Shown here: positions 10,099-19,722 of the stretch, piece after piece
Numbering within the stretch: the first letter of the stretch is position 1
Layout: every line of letters begins with the position of its first letter
NCBI RefSeq assembly: GCF_016918935.1
Contig: NZ_JAFFOB010000012.1
Location: forward strand, 62,001-126,000
DNA: 64,000 nt
Source: Roseitranquillus sediminis
GTDB taxonomy: Bacteria > Pseudomonadota > Alphaproteobacteria > Rhodobacterales > Rhodobacteraceae
Reading direction: 5' to 3'
Program-made: the position numbers and the translations under genes
Notes under the pieces: generated by a model
Database searches by the model: none
Told to the model about the DNA's origin: nothing
What the model saw: only the letters and a program-made list of their open reading frames with translations

Positions 10099-11378
10099 TC
10101 TGCCGCCACCCGCCGGCGCTTCGACGCGATCCGCTCCTCGATCTCGTGGCGGAAGTGCCGGATCAGACCCTGGATCGGCCACGCCGCCGCGTCGCCCAGC
10201 GCGCAGATCGTGTGCCCCTCGACCTGCTTCGAGACGTCGAGCAGCATGTCGATCTCGGCCGGCTCGGCCTCGCCCTTCACCAGCCGGTCCATCACCCGCA
10301 TCATCCAGCCGGTGCCCTCGCGGCAAGGGGTGCATTGGCCGCAGCTCTCGTGCTTGTAGAACTTCGCCAGCCGCCAGATCGCCTTGATGACGTCGGTCGA
10401 CTGGTCCATCACGATCACCGCTGCGGTGCCGAGGCCGGACTTCTGCTCGCGCAGCCAGTCGAAGTCCATGATCGCGTCGTCGCAGAGGTCCTTGGGCAGC
10501 AGCGGCACCGACGAGCCGCCGGGGATCACCGCCTTAAGGTTGTCCCAGCCGCCGCGCACGCCGCCGCAATGGCGCTCGAGCAACTCCTTCAGCGTGATCG
10601 ACATCTCCTCCTCGACCACGCACGGATTGTTCACGTGCCCCGACACCGCGAAGAGCTTGGTGCCCGCGTTGTTCTGCCGGCCGAAGCCCGAGAACCAGTC
10701 CGCGCCGCGCCGCAGGATGGTCGGCACCACGGCGATCGACTCGACGTTGTTCACCGTCGTCGGGCAGCCGTAGAGGCCCGCGCCCGCCGGGAACGGCGGC
10801 TTCATCCGCGGCATGCCCTTCTTGCCTTCGAGGCTCTCGAGCAGCGCAGTCTCCTCGCCGCAGATGTAGGCGCCCGCGCCGTGCGTCAGGTAGAGGTCGA
10901 AGTCCCACCCCGAACCGGCCGCGTTCCGCCCCAGGAGGCCGTTCTCGTAGCACTCGTCGATGGCCGCCTGCAGCGCCTCGCGCTCGCGGATGTATTCGCC
11001 GCGGATGTAGATGTAGCAGGTATGCGCGCCCATCGCGAAGGAGGCGATCAGGCAGCCCTCGATCAGCGTGTGCGGGTCGTGCCGCATGATCTCGCGGTCC
11101 TTGCACGTCCCTGGCTCGGACTCGTCGGCGTTGACCACCAGGTAGGACGGCCGCCCGTCGCTCTCCTTTGGCATGAACGACCATTTGAGGCCGGTCGGAA
11201 AGCCCGCCCCGCCCCGGCCGCGCAGGCCGCTGTCCTTCATCTGCTGGATGATCCAGTCGCGGCCCTTGCCGACGATGCCGGCGGTGCCGTCCCAGTGCCC
11301 GCGCGACATCGCCCCGGCCAGGCTGCGGTCGTGCATCCCGTAGAGGTTGGTGAAGATCCGGTCTTCGTCTTTCAGCAT
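10095..11378 (-). CDS. nuoF: NADH-quinone oxidoreductase subunit F (FMN and NADH site)
   Basis: This is a 427-residue subunit that oxidises NADH through FMN and passes electrons to cluster N3. The glycine-rich FMN/NADH-binding motif [13 protein letters not shown] is near residues 53-65, and the N3 ligands are in [11 protein letters not shown] near residue 345, with the fourth cysteine in [11 protein letters not shown] 11378 gives the usual N-terminus [14 protein letters not shown]; the upstream extension to 11510 lies in the preceding gene and is not conserved-looking. The ATG overlaps the stop of the DUF5337-like gene by one base. Confidence 0.97.
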   Translation of the reverse strand: MLKDEDRIFTNLYGMHDRSLAGAMSRGHWDGTAGIVGKGRDWIIQQMKDSGLRGRGGAGFPTGLKWSFMPKESDGRPSYLVVNADESEPGTCKDREIMRHDPHTLIEGCLIASFAMGAHTCYIYIRGEYIREREALQAAIDECYENGLLGRNAAGSGWDFDLYLTHGAGAYICGEETALLESLEGKKGMPRMKPPFPAGAGLYGCPTTVNNVESIAVVPTILRRGADWFSGFGRQNNAGTKLFAVSGHVNNPCVVEEEMSITLKELLERHCGGVRGGWDNLKAVIPGGSSVPLLPKDLCDDAIMDFDWLREQKSGLGTAAVIVMDQSTDVIKAIWRLAKFYKHESCGQCTPCREGTGWMMRVMDRLVKGEAEPAEIDMLLDVSKQVEGHTICALGDAAAWPIQGLIRHFRHEIEERIASKRRRVAAE

Positions 11379-11608
11379 CACATCCTCTCCCGCCGCCGCT
11401 GCCGCCAGATGCCGACCGTCACGATCAGCGACCACACGAACGCCGCGAGCGCCGCAAGGTCGAACAGGAAGACCCAGCGCGCGGGCCAGCCCATCCGGCC
11501 GCCGAGCCACTGCAGCCCCAGCCAGGCCAGCATCGTCACGACGATGACCAGCGCGACAAGCCGCCCCTGCCGCGCCATCTGCCTCTCTCGTTCCGCGTTC
11601 TGCGTCAA
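11378..11608 (-). CDS. DUF5337-like small membrane protein, nuo operon
   Basis: This small protein has the core [20 protein letters not shown] and a second hydrophobic stretch [20 protein letters not shown], ending in a basic tail RRRERM. The layout matches the DUF5337 proteins I know from Rhodobacteraceae nuo operons, where they sit between nuoE and nuoF. The start is uncertain: TTG 11608 gives 76 residues, close to the family length as I recall it; ATG 11578 gives 66 and ATG 11644 gives 88. It ends on the nuoF ATG (TGATG). Two membrane helices are predicted; function is unknown. Confidence 0.72.
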   Translation of the reverse strand: MTQNAERERQMARQGRLVALVIVVTMLAWLGLQWLGGRMGWPARWVFLFDLAALAAFVWSLIVTVGIWRQRRRERM

Positions 11609-11659
11609 ATCGATTCCGTCTCCGTCGCCCCTGCGGACATGCATTGCCGCGAAGTCACG

Positions 11660-12691
11660 CTAGCGCTCCTGCGCGGCCAGGTCGCGCGCCTGCCCGACCC
11701 AGTCGTCCCGGCTCACCCGGCCGCTGAACCCGCCGAGGTTCTCGTCGACCCACGCCACCTCGGCCGGCGACCACGCCGCCACCTGGTCGAGGTGGTAGAA
11801 ACCGAGCTCGTTCAGCCGCTCCTCGAGCTTCGGCCCCACCCCGCGGATGCGCTTGAGGTCGTCGGCGCCGCCCTCCCGCGGCGCCTCGAGCGCCGGCGGC
11901 CGCCGGACACCCGCACCGCCGGCCCCGTCCGCGGGAGCATCACCCTCCCCGCCGGAGCGAGCCTGCCCGGCTACGCCGCTTCCTTCTGCGGGCGTTCCAT
12001 CCGCCGTCACTCCGCGGAACGGACCGGCCGTGCCGGTCTCGCCCGCTGGCGCATCCGGGTTGGGCGCTTCGCGCTGTCGATCTTCCCCGGCCGTGCCGCT
12101 CTCGCTCGCGGGTCCGGGTCGCCGCGGCTCCGCCGCAGCCTCGGACGTTGCCGACCGATCCGGTCGCGACGGCATCCATCGCGACACACCGCGCGGCGCC
12201 TCTCCGGCGTCCGCCGGATCGACCGCGTCCTCGCCACGCCCTTCGCTGCCGTCCGGCATCGCTGTCTCGCTGTTCGGCTCCGCGCCGCTTCCACGCCCCG
12301 TGACGCCTTCCGCCGCAGCGGGTTCACCCGGCGTCGGATCCGCAGCCGCTCGCAATTTCCTTTCAGGGGGACTTTCCGCCTCGACCTCGCCGAAGGATGC
12401 GGTGACGTCGGGCGGGTTGGCAGGCACGTCGGGCTCCGGCCGCGAAACGGTGGCGGTGCCGGCGGCGTCTGGCGCCACCACCTCCGCCCGCTCCGGCGCA
12501 GGTGCCGTGGCCGACCGCTCCGCCGCCACAATCAGCGGCATCGCCACCACCACGCCCGCGGCCAGCGCCCACACAACGGCCGGCGCGAGCGAAAAGCTGG
12601 CAAACAGAGTGAGCAGCGCGAAAGCCATCAGAGCAATGACACTTGCGATGGCGCCGATCCTCGGCAGCGACATGCGCGTTGCATCGGCCAT
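11660..12691 (-). CDS. membrane-anchored protein with C-terminal helix-hairpin-helix domain, nuo operon
   Basis: This is a 343-residue protein with three parts. Residues about 10-56 hold two hydrophobic helices, residues 60-275 are a low-complexity Ala/Pro/Glu/Gly-rich linker, and residues 277-343 are a compact domain starting DDLKRIRGVGPKLEERLNEL. The GVGPKLEERL segment is a classical helix-hairpin-helix signature of the type annotated as 5' nuclease-like or NuoE-associated HhH. ATG 12691 has a strong AGGGAG site upstream. The domain is clearly paralogous to the C-terminus of NuoE encoded next to it. DNA binding is not implied by location, because the protein should be membrane-bound; role unknown. 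Confidence 0.8.
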   Translation of the reverse strand: MADATRMSLPRIGAIASVIALMAFALLTLFASFSLAPAVVWALAAGVVVAMPLIVAAERSATAPAPERAEVVAPDAAGTATVSRPEPDVPANPPDVTASFGEVEAESPPERKLRAAADPTPGEPAAAEGVTGRGSGAEPNSETAMPDGSEGRGEDAVDPADAGEAPRGVSRWMPSRPDRSATSEAAAEPRRPGPASESGTAGEDRQREAPNPDAPAGETGTAGPFRGVTADGTPAEGSGVAGQARSGGEGDAPADGAGGAGVRRPPALEAPREGGADDLKRIRGVGPKLEERLNELGFYHLDQVAAWSPAEVAWVDENLGGFSGRVSRDDWVGQARDLAAQER

Positions 12692-12722
12692 CAGCTACTC
12701 CCTCTCCGCGCGTCGCGCGGCC

Positions 12723-13943
12723 TCAGCTCCCGCCTGCGGGCACCTGCCGCGCCGCCTCGGCCCAGCCAAAGACCCGCTCTCGACCGACATCCAGCTTCGA
12801 CGCCACCCAGGCCGCCTCCTCGTCGCCCCAGGCCGCAACCTGGTCGCGGTGAAAGATGCCAATCTCGTTCAGCCGCGTCTGCAACGCCGCATCGATGTCC
12901 GCGAGCTGTGTCAGGTCGTCCGCGCCCTCGTCCCGCGCCGCGTCGAGGCGCACCGGCTCGCGACCGCCCGGAGCGGTCTCCGCGACCGTCGGCTCGGGCT
13001 CAAAGGCGCGGCTGTGGCCTGTCGCGGCATCGCGCGCGCTCTCGGCCGTCGCGGCCTGCGCCGGCGCGGCCGCGGCCGGATGCCCGGCCTCGCTCGCCTG
13101 TGCCTCCTGCTTGGTCACGCCGGTCTCGTCGGCAGGCACGCCGGCCGAAGGCTGCGGCCCCGGCGTCGGCTCGTCCTCCGGCATCCCCGAGGGCTGCAGG
13201 TGGTCGCCCCGTTCCGGCCCCGGCTGCTCCGAAGGCACGTGCTCCCGCCACGGCGTGCGCAGCTCGACCTCGGTCCCGTCGATCCGCTTGAGGGTGTCGC
13301 CGATCTCCGCGGCCAGTGCGACCGACGCGTTCGCTTCCACCCGCTGCCCGTCGCCGTCGAGCGAGGTCAGACCACTCGCAGGTTCGCTGGAGAAGCGACC
13401 GTTTTGCGGCCCCGGCGTCGGCACCCGGCCCGCCACGATCTCGTCCAGGATCTGCCCGAGGCTTTCCGCGGTCAGGTCCTCGTAGTAATCCTTGCCGATC
13501 TGCGCCATCGGCGCGTTCGAGCAGGCGCCGAGGCACTCGACCTCTTCCCAGCTCAGCTTGCCGTCGGCGGAGAGGACGTGCGGCTTCGGCGCGATCTTCT
13601 CGCGGCAGACCGCTACCAGGTCCTCGGCCCCGCAAATCATGCAGCTCGTCGTGCCACAGATCTGAACATGTGCAACGCTGCCAACGGGTTGCAGCTGGAA
13701 CATGAAGTAGAACGTTGCGACCTCCAGCGCCCGGATGTGCGCCAGCCCCAGCATGTCCGCGACGTGCTCCATCGCCGGCCGGCTCAGCCAGCCCTCCTGC
13801 TCCTGCGCCCGCCACAGGAGCGGGATGATCGCGCTCGCCTGCCGCCCCTCGGGGTACTTCGAGATCTGCGCTTCGGCCCACCGCTGGTTGGCGAGCGTGA
13901 AGGCGAAGCTCTCGGGCTGTTGCGCGTGCAGTCGTCGAAGCAT
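12723..13943 (-). CDS. nuoE: NADH-quinone oxidoreductase subunit E with long C-terminal extension
   Basis: This is the thioredoxin-like 2Fe-2S (N1a) subunit of complex I. The four ligands are visible as Cys96, Cys101, Cys137 and Cys141 (CGTTSC and CLGAC). The core ends near residue 175. A Pro/Glu/Ala-rich linker of about 165 residues and a domain at 342-406 starting [14 protein letters not shown] follow, making the protein 406 residues against about 166 in E. coli. The end domain matches the HhH domain of the gene immediately downstream but has lost the GVG turn (DID instead). ATG 13943 is 15 bases after the preceding small ORF. Confidence 0.95.
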   Translation of the reverse strand: MLRRLHAQQPESFAFTLANQRWAEAQISKYPEGRQASAIIPLLWRAQEQEGWLSRPAMEHVADMLGLAHIRALEVATFYFMFQLQPVGSVAHVQICGTTSCMICGAEDLVAVCREKIAPKPHVLSADGKLSWEEVECLGACSNAPMAQIGKDYYEDLTAESLGQILDEIVAGRVPTPGPQNGRFSSEPASGLTSLDGDGQRVEANASVALAAEIGDTLKRIDGTEVELRTPWREHVPSEQPGPERGDHLQPSGMPEDEPTPGPQPSAGVPADETGVTKQEAQASEAGHPAAAAPAQAATAESARDAATGHSRAFEPEPTVAETAPGGREPVRLDAARDEGADDLTQLADIDAALQTRLNEIGIFHRDQVAAWGDEEAAWVASKLDVGRERVFGWAEAARQVPAGGS

Positions 13944-13958
13944 CTCTCCGCCTCTCGT

Positions 13959-14165
13959 CTATTTGATCGTCGGGCAGGCGTCGTCCGCCAGCCGCAGCGC
14001 CCGATCCTCGACCGTGTCACGCCCCGTCACCAGCCACGGGCGCGCGATACCGCGCTCTGACGGCAGGCAACGCTCGGCATCGACGCGAAAGCAGCGGCCC
14101 GCGTGCGCGCCGGCGCCGCCGCCAAGGGCACTCGCGACCGGTGCCGCGAACCATTCGGCCCTCAT
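13959..14165 (-). CDS. hypothetical 68-residue protein between nuoD and nuoE
   Basis: The frame starts with ATG at 14165, overlapping the nuoD stop as ATGA, and ends 15 bases before nuoE, exactly the spacing expected for an operon member. The product [20 protein letters not shown]... contains two cysteines (in GRCFRV and ERCLP) plus one near the C-terminus, and ends DDACPTIK. A weakly hydrophobic N-terminus could act as an export signal, but this is not clear. I do not recognise the family. The coupling geometry is the main reason for calling it; the sequence itself gives little. Confidence 0.55.
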   Translation of the reverse strand: MRAEWFAAPVASALGGGAGAHAGRCFRVDAERCLPSERGIARPWLVTGRDTVEDRALRLADDACPTIK

Positions 14166-15373
14166 CGGTCGATTTCGCCGAAGACGACGTCGAGCGTGCC
14201 GATGATCGCGGCGACGTCGGCCAGCTGGTGCCCCGTGGCGACGTGGTCCATCGCCTGCAGGTGCAGGAAGCCCGGCGCCCTGAGCTTGGCGCGGTAAGGC
14301 CGGTTGGTGCCGTCGGCCACCATGTATACGCCGAACTCGCCCTTGGGCGCCTCGACCGCGGCATAGACCTCGCCCGCCGGGACGTGGAACCCCTCAGTAT
14401 AGAGCTTGAAGTGGTGGATCAGCGCTTCCATCGAGGTCTTCATGTCGCCGCGCGTCGGCGGGCTGATCTTGCCGCGCGCCATGACGTCGCCCGGCGTCTC
14501 GCGCAGCTTGACGATGGCCTGCTTCATGATCTTCAGGCTCTCGCGCATCTCCGCCATGCGAACGAGGTACCGATCAAAGCAGTCGCCGTTCTTGCCCACC
14601 GGGATCTGGAACTCGAACTCGTCGTAGCACTCGTAGGGCTGCGACCGCCGCAGGTCCCAGGCCAGGCCCGAGCCGCGCACCATGGGGCCGGAAAAGCCCC
14701 AGTCGAGGATGTCCTGCTCGGTCACGATGCAGATGTCGACGTTGCGCTGCTTGAAGATCCGGTTCTCCGTCAGCAGCCCGTCGAGATTGTCGAGCACCTC
14801 GGGGAACTCGTCGCACCACTGGTCGATGTCATCGATGAGCTTCGGCGGCAGGTCGGCATGGACGCCGCCGGGACGGAAGTACGCCGCGTGGAGCCGCGCC
14901 CCCGACGCGCGCTCGTAGAAGACCATGAGCTTCTCGCGCTCCTCGAAGCCCCAGAGCGGCGGGGTCAGCGCGCCCACGTCCATCGCCTGCGTCGTGACGT
15001 TCATCAGGTGGTTCATGATGCGCGTCAGCTCGGAGAAGAGCACGCGGATCAGGCTCGCCCGGCGCGGCACCTCCGTTCCCGTCAGCTTCTCGATCGCCAG
15101 GCACCAGGCGTGCTCCTGGTTCATTGGCGAGACGTAGTCGAGCCGGTCGAGATAGGGCAGGTTCTGCAGGTAGGTGCGGCTTTCCATCAGCTTCTCGGTG
15201 CCGCGATGGAGCAGGCCGATATGCGGGTCGCAGCGCTCGACGATCTCGCCGTCGAGCTCCAGAACCAGCCGCAAGACGCCGTGCGCCGCAGGATGTTGCG
15301 GACCGAAGTTGATGTTGAAGTTGCGGATCTTCTGTTCGCCGGTCAGGGCGTCCTGGAACGGTGCGTCCTTCAT
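14162..15373 (-). CDS. nuoD: NADH-quinone oxidoreductase subunit D
   Basis: This is a 403-residue 49-kDa-type subunit that forms the quinone-binding site with NuoB. The N-terminal [20 protein letters not shown] motif and [12 protein letters not shown] are diagnostic, and the C-terminus ends [12 protein letters not shown] as usual. It is a separate gene from nuoC, unlike the fused nuoCD of enterobacteria, as expected for alphaproteobacteria. The start ATG overlaps the stop of the small membrane gene upstream by four bases. Confidence 0.97.
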   Translation of the reverse strand: MKDAPFQDALTGEQKIRNFNINFGPQHPAAHGVLRLVLELDGEIVERCDPHIGLLHRGTEKLMESRTYLQNLPYLDRLDYVSPMNQEHAWCLAIEKLTGTEVPRRASLIRVLFSELTRIMNHLMNVTTQAMDVGALTPPLWGFEEREKLMVFYERASGARLHAAYFRPGGVHADLPPKLIDDIDQWCDEFPEVLDNLDGLLTENRIFKQRNVDICIVTEQDILDWGFSGPMVRGSGLAWDLRRSQPYECYDEFEFQIPVGKNGDCFDRYLVRMAEMRESLKIMKQAIVKLRETPGDVMARGKISPPTRGDMKTSMEALIHHFKLYTEGFHVPAGEVYAAVEAPKGEFGVYMVADGTNRPYRAKLRAPGFLHLQAMDHVATGHQLADVAAIIGTLDVVFGEIDR

Positions 15374-15576
15374 GCGGTCCCTCCACCGATGCGGTCGCGG
15401 AACGCCATAATCCAGAGCAGGATCAGCGCCACGAGCGGGAATATCGACAGGATCGCGACCCAGGACGGGATGCCGTAGCGCGGCAGCAGCTTCCAGAACG
15501 GGATCACCCAGAGCAGGCCGATGATCAGCATCCAGAACAGCCCGCCCGCATGCATGTTCCAGCCGTAGCCCATCAT
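15370..15576 (-). CDS. small membrane protein between nuoC and nuoD
   Basis: This is a 68-residue protein, [20 protein letters not shown]..., with two strongly hydrophobic segments (about residues 13-30 and 40-57) and a short basic tail DRIGGGTA. Both ends overlap neighbours by four bases (nuoC stop and nuoD start), so it is locked into the nuo translation chain. A methionine- and glycine-rich start with a histidine (GWNMHAGG) recalls small SHOCT or copper-region membrane proteins, but I see no firm match. I recall similar short membrane ORFs at this position in related bacteria, though that cannot be checked here. Function is unknown. Confidence 0.75.
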   Translation of the reverse strand: MMGYGWNMHAGGLFWMLIIGLLWVIPFWKLLPRYGIPSWVAILSIFPLVALILLWIMAFRDRIGGGTA

Positions 15577-16187
15577 GACTTGGCGTCCTCCGCCTTCTCG
15601 TCGCCCGGCAGCACGTACTGCGCGCCCTCCCACGGGCTCATGAAGTCGAAGAGGCGGTATTCCTGCACCAGCTTCACCGGCTCGTAGACCACCCGCTTGC
15701 TCTCCTCGTCGTAGCGCACCTCGGTGTAGCCCGTGGTCGGAAAGTCCTTGCGCAGGGGGAAGCCGCGAAAGCCGTAGTCCGTGAGGATCCGCCGAAGGTC
15801 CGGGTGCCCCGAGAACAGGATGCCGAACATGTCGAACACCTCGCGCTCGAACCAGTTGGCGCAGGGGTGCACGCCCGTGATCGACGGCACGCTGTCCTCC
15901 TCGCGCACGGCCAGCTTCAGGCGAATGCGATGGTTCTCGTACATCGAGAGGAAGTGGTAGACGACGTCGAATCGCTCCTCCCGCTCCGGGTGGTCGACGG
16001 CCGTGATGTCGACCAGCGTCGAGAACATGCAGTTGCGGTCGGTCTTGAGGAATTCCGTCAGCCCGACGATCGACGACGGCGCGGCATGCATTGTCAGCTC
16101 GCCCAGCGCCACGTCCCAGTCCAGCACGCAGTCGGGGCGCCGCGCCGCGACGTGCTCCCCCAGCTCCCGCATCGCCGCGACGCTCAT
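15573..16187 (-). CDS. nuoC: NADH-quinone oxidoreductase subunit C
   Basis: This is a 204-residue 30-kDa-type peripheral subunit without cofactors that helps join the two arms of complex I. The family signature [20 protein letters not shown] followed by [17 protein letters not shown] is present near residues 113-150, and the C-terminus shows the typical [16 protein letters not shown]. It overlaps nuoB upstream and the small membrane gene downstream by four bases each. Confidence 0.97.
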   Translation of the reverse strand: MSVAAMRELGEHVAARRPDCVLDWDVALGELTMHAAPSSIVGLTEFLKTDRNCMFSTLVDITAVDHPEREERFDVVYHFLSMYENHRIRLKLAVREEDSVPSITGVHPCANWFEREVFDMFGILFSGHPDLRRILTDYGFRGFPLRKDFPTTGYTEVRYDEESKRVVYEPVKLVQEYRLFDFMSPWEGAQYVLPGDEKAEDAKS

Positions 16188-16717
16188 CGCGTGATCGTCC
16201 CCGTCCGGCGGATCTTCCGCTGCAACTGCAGGATGCCGTAGAGCAGCGCCTCCGCCGTCGGCGGGCAGCCGGGCACGTAGACGTCGACCGGCACGATCCG
16301 GTCGCAGCCGCGTACCACGCTGTAGCTGTAGTGGTAGTAGCCTCCACCGTTCGCGCAGGAGCCCATCGAGATCACATAGCGCGGCTCGGGCATCTGGTCG
16401 TAGACCTTGCGCAGCGCCGGCGCCATCTTGTTGGTCAGCGTGCCCGCCACGATCATCAGGTCGGACTGGCGCGGGCTGGCGCGCGGCGCCGCCCCGAACC
16501 GCTCGAGATCGTAGCGCGGCATCGAGGTGTGCATCATCTCGACCGCGCAGCAGGCCAGACCGAACGTCATCCAGTGCAGGCTGCCGGTGCGCGCCCAGTT
16601 GATGACGCTGTCGGCCGAGGTCAGCAGGAACCCCTTGTCCTGCAGCTCGCGGTTCAGGGCCTGGGTGTCGTGGTCCCGGTCGAGACCCGCGTCATACGTG
16701 GCGGTGCTCACTCCCAT
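16184..16717 (-). CDS. nuoB: NADH-quinone oxidoreductase subunit B (cluster N2)
   Basis: This is a 177-residue subunit carrying the terminal 4Fe-4S cluster N2 that reduces quinone. The tandem cysteines in [10 protein letters not shown], the GSCANGGG motif and [14 protein letters not shown] supply the ligands. The frame is open far upstream into nuoA, but ATG 16717 gives the expected N-terminus [20 protein letters not shown]. The first ten bases overlap the end of nuoA. Confidence 0.97.
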   Translation of the reverse strand: MGVSTATYDAGLDRDHDTQALNRELQDKGFLLTSADSVINWARTGSLHWMTFGLACCAVEMMHTSMPRYDLERFGAAPRASPRQSDLMIVAGTLTNKMAPALRKVYDQMPEPRYVISMGSCANGGGYYHYSYSVVRGCDRIVPVDVYVPGCPPTAEALLYGILQLQRKIRRTGTITR

Positions 16718-17073
16718 TCGAGGGCCCCCTTCTTCCATTCGTAGGCGAAGCCGACGGTCAGCACGGCCAGGAACACCATCATCGACCAGAATGCGGTATC
16801 GGTCATTACCGGGAACGCGACCGCCCACGGAAACAGGAACGCGATCTCGAGGTCGAAGATGATGAACAGGATCGACACGAGGTAGAACCGCACGTCGAAC
16901 TTCATCCGCGCATCGTCGAAGGCGTTGAAGCCGCATTCGTAGGCGCTGACCTTCTCGGGGTCAGGATGGCGCACGGCCAGCACCACGGCCGCCAGGATCA
17001 GGATGAGCCCGAGCGCGATCGCCAGTCCCAGAAAGATCAGGATCGGCAGGTAGTTCAACAAGAGTGCGTCCAC
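16708..17073 (-). CDS. nuoA: NADH-quinone oxidoreductase subunit A
   Basis: This is a 121-residue, three-helix membrane subunit and the first gene of the operon. The motif [20 protein letters not shown] is diagnostic and is followed by [20 protein letters not shown]. The start is GTG at 17073, because the next upstream in-frame codons lie in GC-rich leader sequence next to the promoter. A GGAAGGGG stretch about 6-13 bases upstream serves as ribosome binding site. The gene ends inside nuoB. Confidence 0.95.
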   Translation of the reverse strand: MDALLLNYLPILIFLGLAIALGLILILAAVVLAVRHPDPEKVSAYECGFNAFDDARMKFDVRFYLVSILFIIFDLEIAFLFPWAVAFPVMTDTAFWSMMVFLAVLTVGFAYEWKKGALEWE

Positions 17074-17125
17074 GTGCGACCCCTTCCCGGGACCGGTCCG
17101 CGCCGGCCCCTTTCCGTTGTCGCCG

Positions 17126-17154
17126 CATCTATCGCCGGGCCCCGGCGGGGTCAA
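17126..17154 (-). promoter_or_regulatory. sigma70-like promoter of the nuo operon, with inverted repeat in the spacer
   Basis: On the minus strand TTGACC (17154-17149) is followed after exactly 17 bases by TAGATG (17131-17126). It lies about 50 bases upstream of the nuoA start, in the only non-coding gap before the operon. The spacer contains a perfect 7-base inverted repeat, CGCCGGG-C-CCCGGCG at 17133-17147, which could be an operator or simply GC-rich sequence. The -35 element is good and the -10 element is moderate, as is usual in alphaproteobacteria. Confidence 0.5.
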
Positions 17155-17219
17155 CCTGACGGCGGTGCGGCCAATGAGCCGACCATAGCTGCCCGAGGCT
17201 CGCTGACCAGCCCCCCTTG

Positions 17220-18023
17220 TCAGCCCGCCCAGGGTGCCGGGCGCTTGTTGAAGAAGGCTGCGATCCCCTCCCGCGCCTCGTCGCTCTCCCAGCGCGTGAC
17301 CAGCGCCCGGACCGTGTCCTCGATCACCGTCTCGTCGATCGGCGGGCCGAGGCGGCGGACCAGCGCTTTGGCCTCCGCCACCGCGCCCGGCGCCACCTGC
17401 AGGTAAGGCGCGACCTCGGCCTCCACCGCCACGTCGAGCGCCTCCGCCGGCACCACGTGGGCGATCAGGCCCAGCCGCTCCGCCTCCGCCGCATCGAAGA
17501 GCCGCGCCGACATGAAGACCCGCCGCGCCATCGCCTCGCCCATCCGCGCCACGACGTAGGGACCGATGGTCGCCGGGATCAGGCCCAGCCGCGTCTCCGT
17601 CAGGCCCAGCTTCACGCCCTCGGCCGCCACCGCGACGTCGCAGACGGAGATCAGCCCGATGCCCCCGCCGAACGCGTTGCCGTGCACCCGCCCGATCAGC
17701 GGCTTCGGCAGCTCGTTCAGCGCGCTCAGCATCCCGGCCAGGACCCGCGCCCCGGCGGCCCGCTCCGCCGGACCGGCATGCATCTGCTCCTGCATCCAGC
17801 CGAGGTCGCCCCCGGCGCAGAACACCCCGCCATCGGCGCGCAGCACCACCGCACGCACCTCGGGCGCCGCGCCCAGCGCCGCCGCTGCCTGCGTCAGCTC
17901 GCCCAGCATCCGCGCCGACATGGCGTTGCGCTTCTCCGCCCGCGCCAGCGTCAGCGCCGCGACCCCGCGCGCGTCGGTCTCGATCCGGATCGTCTCGTAC
18001 CTCGTGCCCTCGATCGCCCTCAT
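17220..18023 (-). CDS. liuC: enoyl-CoA hydratase/isomerase family, likely methylglutaconyl-CoA hydratase
   Basis: This is a 267-residue crotonase-fold enzyme. The oxyanion-hole segment [15 protein letters not shown] and the acidic active-site segment [17 protein letters not shown] are visible; the latter resembles methylglutaconyl-CoA hydratases rather than general enoyl-CoA hydratases. It would hydrate 3-methylglutaconyl-CoA to HMG-CoA in leucine breakdown. The start ATG overlaps the stop of the HMG-CoA lyase gene as ATGA, which supports a shared pathway, with carboxylase and dehydrogenase genes further upstream on the same strand. Confidence 0.88.
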   Translation of the reverse strand: MRAIEGTRYETIRIETDARGVAALTLARAEKRNAMSARMLGELTQAAAALGAAPEVRAVVLRADGGVFCAGGDLGWMQEQMHAGPAERAAGARVLAGMLSALNELPKPLIGRVHGNAFGGGIGLISVCDVAVAAEGVKLGLTETRLGLIPATIGPYVVARMGEAMARRVFMSARLFDAAEAERLGLIAHVVPAEALDVAVEAEVAPYLQVAPGAVAEAKALVRRLGPPIDETVIEDTVRALVTRWESDEAREGIAAFFNKRPAPWAG

Positions 18024-18880
18024 GCGTGCGCCCCCCGCATCGACCGCGCCAGCGCCGCCGCCTCTGCCAGCACGCCCGCGTCGAGCCCCGTCTCGCACCC
18101 CAACTCCGTCAGCCGTGCGTGCACCGCCTCGGTCGCCACGTTCCCCGCCGCGCCCGGCGCGAACGGGCAGCCACCCAGGCCCCCCACCGCCGCGTCGAAC
18201 ACCCGCACCCCCTGCGCCAGCGAAACCTCGATGTTGTCGAGCGCCCGCCCCGCGGTGTCGTGAAAATGCCCCGCCAGCCGCGCGACCGGCACCACCGAGG
18301 CCACGGCCCCCAGCATCGCCGCGATGCGCTGCGGCGTCCCCTGCCCGATCGTGTCGCCGAGCGAGATCTCGTAGCACCCCATCGCGTCCAGCGCCCCCGC
18401 CACCGCGGCCACCGCGTCGGGCGCCACCGGCCCGTCGAACGGGCAGTCGCTGACGCAGCTCACATAGCCCCGCACCGGGATCTCCGCCTCCCGCGCGACC
18501 TCCGCCACGGAGCGATACCGCTCCAGGCTTCCGTCGATCGAGCAGTTCAGGTTCGCCCGGCTGAACCCCTCCGACGCCGAGGCGAAGACCGCGATCTCGT
18601 CCGCCCGCGCCGCCCGCGCCCGCTCGAACCCCTTCAGGTTCGGCGTCAGCGCGGCATAGCTCACGCCCGGCGCGCGCGCGATCCCCGCCAGCACCTCCGC
18701 CCCGTCCGCCATCTGCGGCACGAGCTTGGGGTTGACGAAGCTCGCCACCTCGATCCGCCGGAACCCCGCCCGCGACAGCAGGTCGACCAGCGCCACCTTC
18801 TCCGCCGTCGGGATCGCCCGCTTCTCGTTCTGCAGCCCGTCCCGCGGCCCCACCTCGAAGATCTCGACCCGTTCGCCCAT
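18020..18880 (-). CDS. liuE: hydroxymethylglutaryl-CoA lyase
   Basis: This 286-residue TIM-barrel enzyme splits HMG-CoA to acetyl-CoA and acetoacetate, the last step of leucine catabolism. The N-terminal [11 protein letters not shown] gives the catalytic Arg13 and metal ligand Asp14, HFHDT gives His205 and His207, and the mobile catalytic loop [14 protein letters not shown] holds Cys238. Length is normal for bacterial forms. It follows a GST-like gene by a single base and overlaps the hydratase gene, so the three are probably one transcript. Confidence 0.95.
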   Translation of the reverse strand: MGERVEIFEVGPRDGLQNEKRAIPTAEKVALVDLLSRAGFRRIEVASFVNPKLVPQMADGAEVLAGIARAPGVSYAALTPNLKGFERARAARADEIAVFASASEGFSRANLNCSIDGSLERYRSVAEVAREAEIPVRGYVSCVSDCPFDGPVAPDAVAAVAGALDAMGCYEISLGDTIGQGTPQRIAAMLGAVASVVPVARLAGHFHDTAGRALDNIEVSLAQGVRVFDAAVGGLGGCPFAPGAAGNVATEAVHARLTELGCETGLDAGVLAEAAALARSMRGAHA

Positions 18881-18881
18881 C

Positions 18882-19547
18882 TCAGCCCTCCCACGGCTCG
18901 TAGAAGTCGCGCTCGTAGAGCCGGTGCTCCGCGTCCGGCAGCGCCGCAGCGAACGACGGCCGCTCGGTGATCCGCGCGTACCAGGCCGACACCTCGGGGA
19001 AAGCCTCCGTCCGCGCGAAGTGACGCGCCATGTAGACGGCCTGCCCCACGGCGATGTCCACTGCCGAGAACCCGCTCGTCAGCAGGTAGTCGCGGTTCTC
19101 CACCGGGGACGACAGCCGCCGCTCGATTGCGCCATAGCACTTCTCCAGCCGCTTCGCCTCCAGCCGCATCACGACGGGCGAGCGCATCGCGTCCTCGTAG
19201 AGCACGATGTGCTGCTGCGTCAGCGCCGCCACGTGCTGGCTGATCGTCTCGGCGAAGTGCAGCCAGATCAGCCAGTCGGGCCGGTCGATCTCGCCCGGCA
19301 GCCGCCCCAGCCCGCGCTCGGGGAACCGCTCGCAAAGCACTTCGATGATCGCGCCCGATTCCCATATCACCTCACCGTCCATAGCCAGGGACGGCACCCG
19401 CCCGACCGGGTTCAGCATGAGGTAGGGCTCCGATCTGAGCGAGCGGTCGAAGGGATGCTCGACCACCTGGTAGGGCATGCCCAGCTCCTCCAGCAGCCAG
19501 AGCACCCGCATCGACCGGCTCTGCGGACAATGGTGCAGCGTGATCAT
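18882..19547 (-). CDS. glutathione S-transferase family protein
   Basis: This is a 221-residue two-domain GST. The thioredoxin-like N-terminal domain begins MITLHHCPQSRSMRVLWLLE, with Cys7 or Ser10 in the catalytic position, and has the glutathione-contact motif GRVPSLAMDGEVIWESGAII. The helical C-terminal domain follows from about residue 88. The gene stops one base before HMG-CoA lyase, so it belongs to the liu transcription unit. Such GSTs often handle thioesters or electrophiles, but the substrate here is unknown. A second unrelated GST-like gene lies about 3 kb away on the other strand. Confidence 0.85.
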   Translation of the reverse strand: MITLHHCPQSRSMRVLWLLEELGMPYQVVEHPFDRSLRSEPYLMLNPVGRVPSLAMDGEVIWESGAIIEVLCERFPERGLGRLPGEIDRPDWLIWLHFAETISQHVAALTQQHIVLYEDAMRSPVVMRLEAKRLEKCYGAIERRLSSPVENRDYLLTSGFSAVDIAVGQAVYMARHFARTEAFPEVSAWYARITERPSFAAALPDAEHRLYERDFYEPWEG

Positions 19548-19722
19548 GACGTCTCCGCGCGGCGGCCGCCGAGCGGCCCGAACGCGGCCAGAAGGAGCCA
19601 AATTCCCTTCGGCTGCAACCCACCGCGGCCGACGCCGGCCAGATGCAGCCCGCATGCGACCGCTACCGCAGCGCGCAGAACTTCGACTATCATCGGGCGA
19701 CGGTTCGGCGGGGCGACTCTCG

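Noticed and set aside
12007-12531. Possible frameshifted second product in the linker of the HhH gene
   Set aside because: The linker frame itself is continuous and leads into an intact C-terminal domain, so no frameshift is needed.
11639-14060. Long Arg/Pro/Ala-rich frames on the plus strand opposite nuoE and the HhH gene
   Set aside because: They mirror the low-complexity linkers of the real minus-strand proteins and have no start signal or motif.
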